Source: Streptomyces sp. CT34 (GTDB lineage: Bacteria > Actinomycetota > Actinomycetes > Streptomycetales > Streptomycetaceae). From it: a DNA stretch of 64,000 nucleotides. Positions within the stretch are counted from its first letter, which is position 1. Each line of letters begins with the position of its first letter. Location: the NCBI RefSeq assembly GCF_000805335.1, contig NZ_KN708638.1, positions 5,781,629-5,845,628 of the forward strand, in the 5' to 3' direction. Below the pieces are notes generated by a model. The model made no database searches and had not been told where the DNA came from. It was given only the letters and a program-made list of their open reading frames with translations. The position numbers and the translations under genes are program-made. Shown here one piece after another: positions 16,330-23,660 of the stretch.

Positions 16330-17475
16330 TCAGCTCACCGTGAGCCGGAGAATCCGGTCATCCCCCTCGCGGGGCTTGCCGCGTCCGTCCGTATTGCCGG
16401 TGACCAGCCACAACGCCCCGTCGTCGGCCGCCACCACGGTCCGCAGCCGCCCGTACCGGCCCGGCAGAAAAGCCTGCGGCGCGGCCACCGGTTTCGTCCC
16501 GTTCAACGCGATCCGCCACAGCCGCTCGCCACGCGGCGCCGCCACCCAGATCGAGCCCTTGGCGTACGCGATCCCGCCGGGCGAGGCGTCGGCGGACTTC
16601 CACCGGACGACCGGCCCGGCGAACGTGCCGCCCGCGCCCCCCGGCCGGCCATGGTTCCTCCCCGGCTCGATCAGATCGATCCCGCCCCCCACGTCCTGCC
16701 CCGACTCCGAGGCCCACAGCCGCCGGTCGCCGTCCCAGGCCAGCCCCTCCACATCGCCGTGGCCGTAGTCGTACACCACCGAGTCGGCCTCGGGGTTGCC
16801 GTGCACCGGCTCGCCGTCCGGGGTCATCCGCAGGATCTTCCCGGCCGGCGACTTCTTGTCCTGGGCCAGCCGCTTGTCACCGGTCTCACCGGTACCCGCG
16901 TAGAGCATCTTGTCCGGGCCGAAGGCGATCCGCCCGCCGTTGTGGACCTGACCCTTGGGGATGTCCTTGAAAATCGTGTTGGGCGCGCCCAGTTGGTTGC
17001 CCGGCGCCCGCTTCTCGTCGTAGATCATCCGCGCGATCCGGTTGTCGGACGCGGTGGTGAAGTACGCGTAGACCTCGTGGTCGGCGCCGAACGTCGAGGG
17101 CACCGCCAGCCCCAGCAGCCCGCCCTCGCCCCCCGGGTCCACACCCGGCACCGACCCCAGCCCGGTGACCTTGCCGTCGCGCGCCGCGACCCGGACGATC
17201 TTCCCGGTGTCCCGCTCGCCGACCAGCAGGTCCCCGCCGGGCAGCACCGCGACACCCCACGGCGACTTCAGACCGGTGGCCAGCACCCCGGCGACCCGCA
17301 CGGTGCCCCTGGCCGGCGGCACCACCGCCGACGGACTCGGCGAGGACGCCCCGGTACGCTTGCCCGCCCCGCCGGACCCCGCACCACCCCCCGCCACCCC
17401 ACCTCCGGACGAGCACCCCGCCGCCAGGAGCAGCGAAACAGCGGCCAACACGGCGGTCCTGGAACGGCGTTGCAC
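16330..17475 (-). CDS. PQQ-dependent sugar dehydrogenase-like lipoprotein
   Basis: A 381-aa exported protein of the glucose/sorbosone dehydrogenase (soluble PQQ, six-bladed beta-propeller) family. Motifs include LKSPWGVAVLPGGDLLVGER, GGEGGLLGLAVPSTF, VHNGGRIAFGPDKMLYAGTG, YGHGDVEGLAWDG and AADDGALWLVTGN. The N-terminus is a lipoprotein signal peptide (basic VQRRSRT, hydrophobic core, lipobox LAAGC), so it is likely anchored outside the membrane. GTG 17475 was chosen because GAGAGGA lies about 10 bases upstream and the signal peptide then starts correctly; a frame start at 17535 would spoil it. Streptomyces members are usually annotated this way without a proven substrate. A repeat-filled region lies upstream. 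Confidence 0.88.
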   Translation of the reverse strand: MQRRSRTAVLAAVSLLLAAGCSSGGGVAGGGAGSGGAGKRTGASSPSPSAVVPPARGTVRVAGVLATGLKSPWGVAVLPGGDLLVGERDTGKIVRVAARDGKVTGLGSVPGVDPGGEGGLLGLAVPSTFGADHEVYAYFTTASDNRIARMIYDEKRAPGNQLGAPNTIFKDIPKGQVHNGGRIAFGPDKMLYAGTGETGDKRLAQDKKSPAGKILRMTPDGEPVHGNPEADSVVYDYGHGDVEGLAWDGDRRLWASESGQDVGGGIDLIEPGRNHGRPGGAGGTFAGPVVRWKSADASPGGIAYAKGSIWVAAPRGERLWRIALNGTKPVAAPQAFLPGRYGRLRTVVAADDGALWLVTGNTDGRGKPREGDDRILRLTVS

Positions 17476-17589
17476 GGCAGCGGTCCTCTCGTCGTCGGCG
17501 GGACAAGGACACCACCTCCCCCCGAGCGCTCCCACTCACACCAGCCCCCACCTACCGGTCTTTCCTCCCCTCCACGGGAGGGGGCGGGG

Positions 17590-17646
17590 CGGAGGGGCAG
17601 GGTGTCCGGACTGCTTCGCTTTACGTCCGGACACCCTGCCCCTCCG
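17590..17646. terminator. Perfect 22-bp-arm hairpin (bidirectional terminator or RNA structure)
   Basis: The left arm 17590-17611 (core GGGGCAGGGTGTCCGGAC) pairs perfectly with 17625-17646 around a 13-base loop TGCTTCGCTTTAC. It lies downstream of the aldo/keto reductase and repeat array on the minus strand. The length and perfection exceed the other terminators in this window. Confidence 0.7.
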
Positions 17647-17679
17647 GCCCGTCACCGCACCCGACAGCCCCGCGCAGCG

Positions 17680-18129
17680 GCCCCGCCCGCCGCAGGCGCA
17701 ACGGCGGGAAAGCCAACAACGTCGGGCGAGGCAAAGCGCAGCGGAAGGGCAGCGGCCCCGCCCGCCGCAGGCGCAACGGCGACAAACCCCCACGGCGGGA
17801 CGGCCGACAACGTGGTAAGCCGCCCCGCCGCAGGCGCACGGCGGGACAGCCAACAGCATCGGGCGAGGCAAAGCGCAGCGGACGGGCCGCACCCGGAATC
17901 GTCGAAAGCCGCCCGCCGCAGGCGCAACGGCGACAAACCCCCACGGCGGGACGGCCGACAACGTGGTAAGCCGCCCACCGCAGGCGCACGGCGGGGCAGC
18001 CAACAACGTGGGAGGCCGGCCAAGCGCAGCGGAGCGGCGGGACAGCCAACAACGTGGGAGGCCGGCCAAGCGCAGCGGAACGGCGGGACGGCCAACAACG
18101 TGGGGCGCCGGCCAAGCGCAGCGGAACGG
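17680..18129. repeat. Tandem array of 45-46-bp units, some expanded
   Basis: Units beginning CGGGA-GGCC-ACAACGT start at 17705, 17796, 17842, 17947, 17992, 18038 and 18084. The last four (17947-18129) are contiguous copies of 45, 46, 46 and 46 bp. The earlier ones are 91, 46 and 105 bp because two units carry an insert (GGCGACAAACCCCCACGG). Shared cores are GCCAACAACGTGGGAGGC, AAGCGCAGCGGA and CCGCCGCAGGCGCAACGG. The array abuts the stop codon of the aldo/keto reductase. Confidence 0.85.
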
Positions 18130-19170
18130 TCAGTCCCAAGACCCCCGCCCCCGCGGCAGTAACGCGATCTCCCTCAGGTCCTCCTGAGTAAGCATCAGCT
18201 CCGCCGCCTTGGCGTTCTGTGCCGCCCAGCGTTCCTTCTTCGTACCCGGTACGGGGACCACATGGCGGCCCTGGGCCAGCACCCAGGCCAGCGCCACCTG
18301 CCCCGGGGTCGCCCCGTGCCGGGCGCCGACCCGGCGCAGCCCGGCCACCACCGGCTGGTTGGCGGCCATCATCTCGGCGGTGAAGCGCGGATGGCGGGCC
18401 CGTATGTCCTCCGGTTCGAAGCCCTGGCCGGGGGTGAGGGTGCCGGTCAGGTAGCCGTTGCCCAGCGGCATCGCCGCCAGGAAGCCCACCCCGCGCGACT
18501 CGCACCACGGGAGCAGCTCCTCCAGCGCCTCCGGCGACCACACCGACAGCTCCGCCTGCACGCTGCTGACCGGGAACACCTGCTGGATCCGCTCCAGTTG
18601 GCGCAGCGTCCCGTCGTGCATCCGCGACCGGGGGCGCCCCCGCACCCCGGCCGCCCGCGGCTCCGTACGCGCCGTGCGCGGCGGTCGCACGGCGCGCGCG
18701 CCGACCGCGCACAGGCCCAGCGACCGCACCTTCCCGGCCGCCACCAGCTCCGCCATCGCCCCCCAGGTCTCCTCGATGGGCACTTCGGGGTCGGCGCGGT
18801 GGAGCTGGTAGAGGTCGATGCGGTCGGTCTGGAGGCGGCGCAGCGAGGCGTCGCAGGCGCGCTTGATGTAGCCGGGCCGCCCGTTGGCGACGATGTGCTG
18901 GTCCCCGGCCAGCAGCCCGCACTTGGTGGACACGAACGCGTCCTGGCGCCGCACCTTGAGCGCCCGGCCCACCAGCAGCTCGTTGGTGAACGGGCCGTAC
19001 ATATCGGCGGTGTCCAGCAGGCTGCACCCCCGGTCGAGCGCGGCGTGCAGGGTCCGCAGCGAGCCCTCCCCGCTGCGCTGCGACTCGGTGTACCCCCAGC
19101 TCATCGGCATGCAGCCGAGCCCGATTGCGCCCACTTCGAGGGCTGCCGCGCCGATTGTCCTGCGCTCCAC
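18130..19170 (-). CDS. Aldo/keto reductase
   Basis: A 346-aa NADPH-dependent aldo/keto reductase of the YajO/AKR11-13 type. The catalytic tetrad is visible: Asp and Tyr in DTADMYG, Lys in STKCG and His in QLHRAD. The cofactor end (VPVPGTKKERWAAQNAKAAE) is present. Between LGLCAVG and LRQLERIQ lies an extra Arg/Pro-rich stretch of about 30 residues (ARAVRPPRTARTEPRAAGVR and onward), unlike the compact loop usual there. The GTG start at 19170 has GGAGG about 10 bases upstream. It is divergent from a 2-hydroxyacid dehydrogenase, sharing an 88-base promoter region. Substrate unknown. Confidence 0.88.
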   Translation of the reverse strand: MERRTIGAAALEVGAIGLGCMPMSWGYTESQRSGEGSLRTLHAALDRGCSLLDTADMYGPFTNELLVGRALKVRRQDAFVSTKCGLLAGDQHIVANGRPGYIKRACDASLRRLQTDRIDLYQLHRADPEVPIEETWGAMAELVAAGKVRSLGLCAVGARAVRPPRTARTEPRAAGVRGRPRSRMHDGTLRQLERIQQVFPVSSVQAELSVWSPEALEELLPWCESRGVGFLAAMPLGNGYLTGTLTPGQGFEPEDIRARHPRFTAEMMAANQPVVAGLRRVGARHGATPGQVALAWVLAQGRHVVPVPGTKKERWAAQNAKAAELMLTQEDLREIALLPRGRGSWD

Positions 19171-19212
19171 CTGGTCGTGCCTCCGTCCCCTCGCCCCCGA
19201 TCAAGGGCCAGT

Positions 19213-19252
19213 CCAAACTAACGTCTGAACCAAACGTCTCTTCGCATAGCCT
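19213..19252 (+). promoter_or_regulatory. Divergent promoter region with repeated CCAAAC/AACGTCT
   Basis: TAGCCT (19247-19252) fits a -10 box ending 6 bases before the ATG at 19259, so the 2-hydroxyacid dehydrogenase mRNA is probably leaderless. Upstream, CCAAAC and AACGTCT each occur twice (19213-19218 and 19220-19226; 19230-19235 and 19233-19239), a likely regulator site between the divergent genes. Confidence 0.4.
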
Positions 19253-19258
19253 CAGGTC

Positions 19259-20251
19259 ATGGCAACAACAGACCCGCACGCGACCGCCGGCGACGTATGG
19301 CTTCCGATCCCTCCCGACGAGATCGACGGCCTTCCCGACGGCCTGAGTTACGTCCACTGGGACGCCGGCCCGGACTATCCGGCCGACCCCGACCGCTGCG
19401 TCTTCTACGCCGTCCCCTACCTGAGGCGGACCGACGTCTGTCTGCGCCCGCTGCCGCGGATGGGCCGGGTGCGGGTGGTGCAGGCCCTGACCGCCGGGGT
19501 CGAGAACCTGCTGCCGGGGCTGTCCCGAATGCCGTCCGGTGCGCTGCTGTGCAACGCCCGCGGGCTGCACGACGCCAGCACCGCCGAGCTCGCGCTCACC
19601 CTGATCCTGGCGTCGCTGCGCGGCATCCCGGACTTCGTCCGGGCCCAGGACGCGGGGGAGTGGCGGACCGGGTTCCGGCCGGCACTTGCCGACAAGTCGG
19701 TGCTCATTGTGGGCTATGGTTCGATCGGCAGTGCCATCGAGGACCGGCTCACGCCTTTCGAGTGCGCGCGGGTGACGCGCATCGCGCGCACCGCACGTGA
19801 CACCGTGCGCGGTCCGGTGCATCCACTCTCCGAGCTGACCGCCCTCTTGCCCGCGGCGGACGTCGTCGTGGTGGCCACTCCGCTGACCGACGAGACCCGT
19901 GGCCTGGTAGGACGCGATTTCCTGGCCCGGATGAAGGACGGCGCACTGCTCGTCAACATCGCCCGCGGTCCGGTCGTCGACACGCCGGCGCTACTCGCCG
20001 AACTGACGTCGGGACGGCTCCGCGCGGCCCTCGATGTCACCGATCCGGAACCCCTCCCCGCGGGCCATCCGCTGTGGCACGCTCCCGGCGTGCTCATCAC
20101 TCCTCACGTCGGTGGTCCCAGCTCTGCGTTTCTGCCCCGTGCGAAGCGGCTGCTGTGCGAGCAGCTGGCGCTTTTCGCGGCCGGCGAACCCGTACGGAAC
20201 GTGGTCGCGACCGCCCCCGGGCGGGTTGCGGGTCGCTCTACGAAGCCGTAG
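19259..20251 (+). CDS. D-isomer-specific 2-hydroxyacid dehydrogenase
   Basis: A 330-aa NAD(P)-dependent dehydrogenase acting on a 2-hydroxy/2-oxo acid. It has the nucleotide-binding loop VGYGSIGSAIE and the catalytic Arg (NIARGPVVDTPAL), Glu (DVTDPEPLPAGHPLW) and His (ITPHVGG). The N-terminal domain is short, as in glyoxylate/hydroxypyruvate-reductase-like Streptomyces members. ATG 19259 is supported by a -10 box 6 bases upstream (leaderless). No metabolic neighbour defines the substrate. Confidence 0.9.
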   Translation: MATTDPHATAGDVWLPIPPDEIDGLPDGLSYVHWDAGPDYPADPDRCVFYAVPYLRRTDVCLRPLPRMGRVRVVQALTAGVENLLPGLSRMPSGALLCNARGLHDASTAELALTLILASLRGIPDFVRAQDAGEWRTGFRPALADKSVLIVGYGSIGSAIEDRLTPFECARVTRIARTARDTVRGPVHPLSELTALLPAADVVVVATPLTDETRGLVGRDFLARMKDGALLVNIARGPVVDTPALLAELTSGRLRAALDVTDPEPLPAGHPLWHAPGVLITPHVGGPSSAFLPRAKRLLCEQLALFAAGEPVRNVVATAPGRVAGRSTKP

Positions 20252-20284
20252 GACTGCGAGGGGTGTTCACTCTTCGGAGGGATG

Positions 20285-20297
20285 TCACGCTGTGTAG
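20285..20297. promoter_or_regulatory. Candidate BldD box upstream of the GGDEF gene
   Basis: TCACGCTGTGTAG matches the published BldD consensus TNACNCWGNGTNA at every position but the last. It lies 122 bases before the annotated start. BldD represses c-di-GMP genes in Streptomyces when bound to c-di-GMP. Confidence 0.5.
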
Positions 20298-20418
20298 AGA
20301 GGCTATGTCCCTGAGTGACGGATCTGGTGTATCGTCCCGAGCGGGGATCGCGCCGGGATCGTGACGGCGCGGTACGAAAGATCCGGAACCGAGGGGGGCG
20401 ACGGGCGATGTACATCCG

Positions 20419-23400
20419 ATGGATGATCCGCGAGACACGCGATCCACGAGCGCCCGCGGCAATGCCACAGGAACCCCGGGTGCGCCGGTCCCGAAGCGGT
20501 CCGTCGCGGGTGAACGGGAGAGACCGGTGAGCGCGCCGGGGGCGACGCTCTCGCGGACGCCCGCGCAGGTCGGCGGTCAGCCGAGCGCCGTCCCGCAGAT
20601 CGCGCTGGCCGCCGTCTGCGGCGGCTACGCCATCGGCGCCTCCGTGGGCTGGGGATCGGCGTATCTCGCCATGTTCATGGGGGACTTCGGGCTCAGCCTG
20701 GCCGCCCTCGTCGCGGCCGTCTCCTGCGGTGTGTACGCCCGCAGGTACCACACCCCCTTCCGCCCGGCCTGGATGCTGTTCGCCGTCTCGTCCGGGATGG
20801 CCGGTCTCGGCAACGCCGTCTGGGGCTGGTACGAGGTCGTCAAGGGGGCCACCGTGCCCAGCCCCTCGCTGGCCGACTTCTGCTTCCTGCTGTTCGCGCC
20901 GCCGGCCATCGTGGGGCTGCTGGTGCTCGCCAAGCGGCCGGTGACCCGGGCCGGTTGGGTCTGCCTGGGGCTCGACGCCTGGCTGATCGCCGGCTCGCTG
21001 CTGACCCTCTCCTGGAGTCTCGCGCTCGCGCACACCGCGCACTTCCACGGCCGCTCGGTCGCCCAGAGCGCGCTGTCGCTGGCGTATCCGCTGCTGGACA
21101 TCGTGCTGGTGAGCATGGTGCTGGCGCTGCACTTCCGGCGCTCCTCGGTGCACCGCTCCGCGGTCAACACCGCGATCGCCGCACTGGCGTTGACGGTGCT
21201 GTGCGACGCGCTGTTCAGCTCGCCGCTGCTGCGCGAGCACTACCGCTCCGGCCAGATCCTGGACGCCGGCTGGTTCGCCGGCTCGATGCTGCTCGCGTAC
21301 GCCCCGTGGGTGGCCCGCCGCTCCGGCCGCGAGCTCGTCGGCGAGCCCGCCGAGCAGGCCGTGCGCCGCCCGCAGCCGCCCCCCGGCAGCCGCCCCATCG
21401 CGGGCTCGCTGGCGGCGCTCACGCCGTATCTGGCCGCCGCCGTGTGCACCCTGGGCATCCTGACCAACGTCCTGGACGGGCGGCGGATCGACCGCGTGGT
21501 GCTCTTCACCGGCTGCGCGGTCGTCCTGGCGCTGGTCGTCCGGCAGGGCATCATGCTGCTCGACAACATCACCCTCACGCAGGAACTGGCCCAGAAGGAG
21601 AACCACTTCCGCTCCCTGGTCCAGGGCTCCAGCGACGTCATCATGATCGCCGCCCCCACCGGTGTGCTGCGCTACGTCAGCCCGGCCGCCGCCGGCGTCT
21701 ACGGCCGCGACGCGGAGGAGCTGGTCGGCTCCGAGCTGGCCTCGCTGATCCACCCCGAGGACCTGGGGCGGGTGGTCCACGAGGTCCGCCGGTTCCTCGC
21801 CGCCTCGCCCGAGGCCGAGCCGACCACCCGTATCGAATGCCGCTTCCGGGCCGGCGAGCAGCGCTCCGGCGGCGACGGCTGGCTGAACGTCGAGTCCACC
21901 GTCAACCGCCACCACGGCGGCCTGATCTTCAACTCCCGCGATGTCACCGAGCGGGTCCGGCTCCAGGCCCAGCTCCAGCACAACGCCTCGCACGACGCGC
22001 TCACCGACCTGCCCAACCGCGCGCTGTTCACCGAACGCGTCACCAAGGCCGTCACCGGCCGCCGCGCCAGCGACCACGACACCGCCGTGCTCTACATCGA
22101 CCTGGACGGCTTCAAGCAGGTCAACGACACCATCGGGCACCAGGCGGGCGACGAGCTCCTGGTGCAGGCGGCCCGCCGGCTGGCCGAATCGGTGCGGGCC
22201 GGCGACATAGCGGCCCGGCTGGGCGGCGACGAGTTCGCCGCGCTGATCACCGGCGACGGCACCCGCGACCGGGCGGCCCGCGAGCACCGCATCCACGAGA
22301 TCGCCGACCGGCTGCGTATCAGGCTCTCCGAGCCGTACCGCATCGACGGGCGGGACGTCCGGGTCGCGGCCAGCATCGGAGTCGCCTTCGCCGAACCGGG
22401 CATCAGCCCGTCCGGCCTGCTGCGCAACGCCGACCTGGCGATGTACCGCGCCAAGCAGGCCGGCAAGGGCCGGGTCGAGCTGTACGCCCCGCAGATGCAG
22501 GACGAGGTCACGCACCGCGCCGAGCTCGCCACGAAGCTGCGGACCGCCCTGCACGACGGGGAGTTCGCGCTGCTGCACCAGCCGGTGGTCGAGCTGGCCA
22601 GTGGGCGGATCACCGCGGTCGCCGCGCAGGCCCGCTGGCGCTCCGCCGAGGGCATCCTCTTCACCCCCGCCGAGTTCCTCCGCGTCGGCGCCCGCGGGCG
22701 GCTCACCGACGAGGACGGCGAGCGGGCCGCGGAGCTGGGCCGCTGGCAGCTGGAGGAGGCGGTCGCGCAGGCCGCGACGCGGCACCGCGCCGGCCACAAG
22801 GCACCGGTCGCGGTCCGGCTCTCCGCCCGCCGGCTGCTGGACCGCTCGCTGCCCCCCAAGAGCATCGAGGCGCTGCTCGTCCGGCACGGCCTCCCCTCGG
22901 GGGCGCTGGTGCTGGAGTTGTCCGAAAGCGATCCCCGCGTCCCGCTCGACGACCTGGAGCGCCGGCTGACCGCGCTCCGCCGGCTCGGCGTACGGATCGC
23001 GCTGGACGCCTTCGGCAGCGGCTGCGCCGCGATGGGGGCGCTGCGCCGGCTGCCCGTCGACGTGCTGCGGCTGGACCGCGAGCTGATCGACGGGGTGGTG
23101 GAATCCCCCCGGGTGCACAAGATCACCGCAGGGCTGCTGCGGATCGCCTCCGACCTCGGCATGAAGTCGGTCGCGGAGGGCGTCGATCTGCCCGAGCAGG
23201 TGCTCGCGCTCCGCTCCATGGGGTGCACCCACGGCCAGGGCATGGCCTTCTCCGGGCCGCTGGAAGAGCACCGGCTGCGGCGGGCGCTGACCCGGGGGAG
23301 CTACCCGGTCCCGGACCTGACGGGCCCCGGCCGGGCGGTGGTGCTCAGCGGCAGCGGCCTGCCCGCCCGCCACGGCGGCGCGGCCGGCCCGGACACCCGG

Positions 23401-23451
23401 GCTCATCCCCCGTTGCGCTCAAATAGTGAGACCTCCGTCCCACCCACTTGA
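20419..23451 (+). CDS. Membrane PAS-GGDEF-EAL protein with a degenerate EAL domain
   Basis: A 1010-aa c-di-GMP signalling protein. It has a long N-terminal membrane region (about residues 55-390), a PAS domain (FRSLVQGSSDVIMIAAPTG), GGDEF with intact RLGGDEF at 602-606 and an RxxD inhibitory site (RAGD) five residues before it. The C-terminal EAL domain has lost key residues: the EAL motif reads AQA (736-738), DDFGTG reads DAFGSG, and the Asn and Glu metal positions are changed (VRLSA; AEGVD). A diguanylate cyclase with feedback control and a non-catalytic EAL is therefore predicted. ATG 20419 is used; GTG 20527 with GGGAGAG upstream is a good alternative. It corresponds by position to SCO5511, upstream of ilvB. 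Confidence 0.9.
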   Translation: MDDPRDTRSTSARGNATGTPGAPVPKRSVAGERERPVSAPGATLSRTPAQVGGQPSAVPQIALAAVCGGYAIGASVGWGSAYLAMFMGDFGLSLAALVAAVSCGVYARRYHTPFRPAWMLFAVSSGMAGLGNAVWGWYEVVKGATVPSPSLADFCFLLFAPPAIVGLLVLAKRPVTRAGWVCLGLDAWLIAGSLLTLSWSLALAHTAHFHGRSVAQSALSLAYPLLDIVLVSMVLALHFRRSSVHRSAVNTAIAALALTVLCDALFSSPLLREHYRSGQILDAGWFAGSMLLAYAPWVARRSGRELVGEPAEQAVRRPQPPPGSRPIAGSLAALTPYLAAAVCTLGILTNVLDGRRIDRVVLFTGCAVVLALVVRQGIMLLDNITLTQELAQKENHFRSLVQGSSDVIMIAAPTGVLRYVSPAAAGVYGRDAEELVGSELASLIHPEDLGRVVHEVRRFLAASPEAEPTTRIECRFRAGEQRSGGDGWLNVESTVNRHHGGLIFNSRDVTERVRLQAQLQHNASHDALTDLPNRALFTERVTKAVTGRRASDHDTAVLYIDLDGFKQVNDTIGHQAGDELLVQAARRLAESVRAGDIAARLGGDEFAALITGDGTRDRAAREHRIHEIADRLRIRLSEPYRIDGRDVRVAASIGVAFAEPGISPSGLLRNADLAMYRAKQAGKGRVELYAPQMQDEVTHRAELATKLRTALHDGEFALLHQPVVELASGRITAVAAQARWRSAEGILFTPAEFLRVGARGRLTDEDGERAAELGRWQLEEAVAQAATRHRAGHKAPVAVRLSARRLLDRSLPPKSIEALLVRHGLPSGALVLELSESDPRVPLDDLERRLTALRRLGVRIALDAFGSGCAAMGALRRLPVDVLRLDRELIDGVVESPRVHKITAGLLRIASDLGMKSVAEGVDLPEQVLALRSMGCTHGQGMAFSGPLEEHRLRRALTRGSYPVPDLTGPGRAVVLSGSGLPARHGGAAGPDTRAHPPLRSNSETSVPPT

Positions 23452-23484
23452 CACTCAGTGCGCGCCGGGGGGAGGGTCAGTTCC

Positions 23485-23526
23485 ATGCGCACCCGAATTC
23501 TCGTACTTGGAAAGCGCGTCGGCTGA
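23485..23526 (+). CDS. ilvB leader peptide
   Basis: A 13-codon ORF encoding MRTRILVLGKRVG, with Ile-Leu-Val-Leu in a row and a strong GGGGGGAGGG ribosome site. It ends one base before a hairpin and 43 bases before the intrinsic terminator upstream of ilvB. Ribosome stalling at the branched-chain codons would favour an antiterminator. Leader peptides of this kind are documented for Streptomyces ilvB. The ATT and CTT codons are rare in this genome, which makes the sensor more sensitive. Confidence 0.85.
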   Translation: MRTRILVLGKRVG

Positions 23527-23603
23527 AGCTGGGCCCCTGACGAAGCCCAGCTGACCACACCGGCGCGCTCCCCTCGCTTGCCTCACGGCACGAGGGGTTT
23601 TTT
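23527..23603 (+). promoter_or_regulatory. ilvB transcription attenuator
   Basis: The first hairpin is AGCTGGGC (23527-23534) with GCCCAGCT (23545-23552). Then comes an intrinsic terminator, CCCCTCG (23570-23576) and CGAGGGG (23591-23597) with an inner GCC/GGC pair, followed directly by six T's (23598-23603). Together with the leader peptide this is a classical amino acid attenuator controlling ilvB and probably ilvNC. Confidence 0.88.
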
Positions 23604-23660
23604 GTTGCACAGCAACCTCACAAATCCCGTCAAAACCCTCAGCTTCGAGAAGAGACGCAG

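Larger units (their letters stand above)
17476..18129. other. Noncoding region with a long hairpin and a tandem repeat array
   Basis: The 654 bases between two minus-strand genes contain the promoter side of the lipoprotein gene, a perfect 22-bp-arm hairpin (17590-17646) and a 45-46-bp tandem array (about 17680-18129). Frames are open on both strands, but the dominant repeat period of 46 is not a multiple of three, so reading frames drift from unit to unit and no ribosome site is present. I regard it as noncoding. Confidence 0.7.

Noticed and set aside
17680..18129. CRISPR array
   Set aside because: Units are directly tandem with no unique spacers, spacing is irregular, and no cas genes are in the window.
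17536..18187. Possible repeat protein encoded in the tandem array (either strand)
   Set aside because: The dominant repeat unit is 46 bp, so the reading frame changes between units; no start signals.
20104..23406. 1100-aa minus-strand frame antisense to the PAS-GGDEF-EAL gene
   Set aside because: Shadow frame; Gly/Arg/Gln/Val-rich translation typical of antisense Streptomyces genes.
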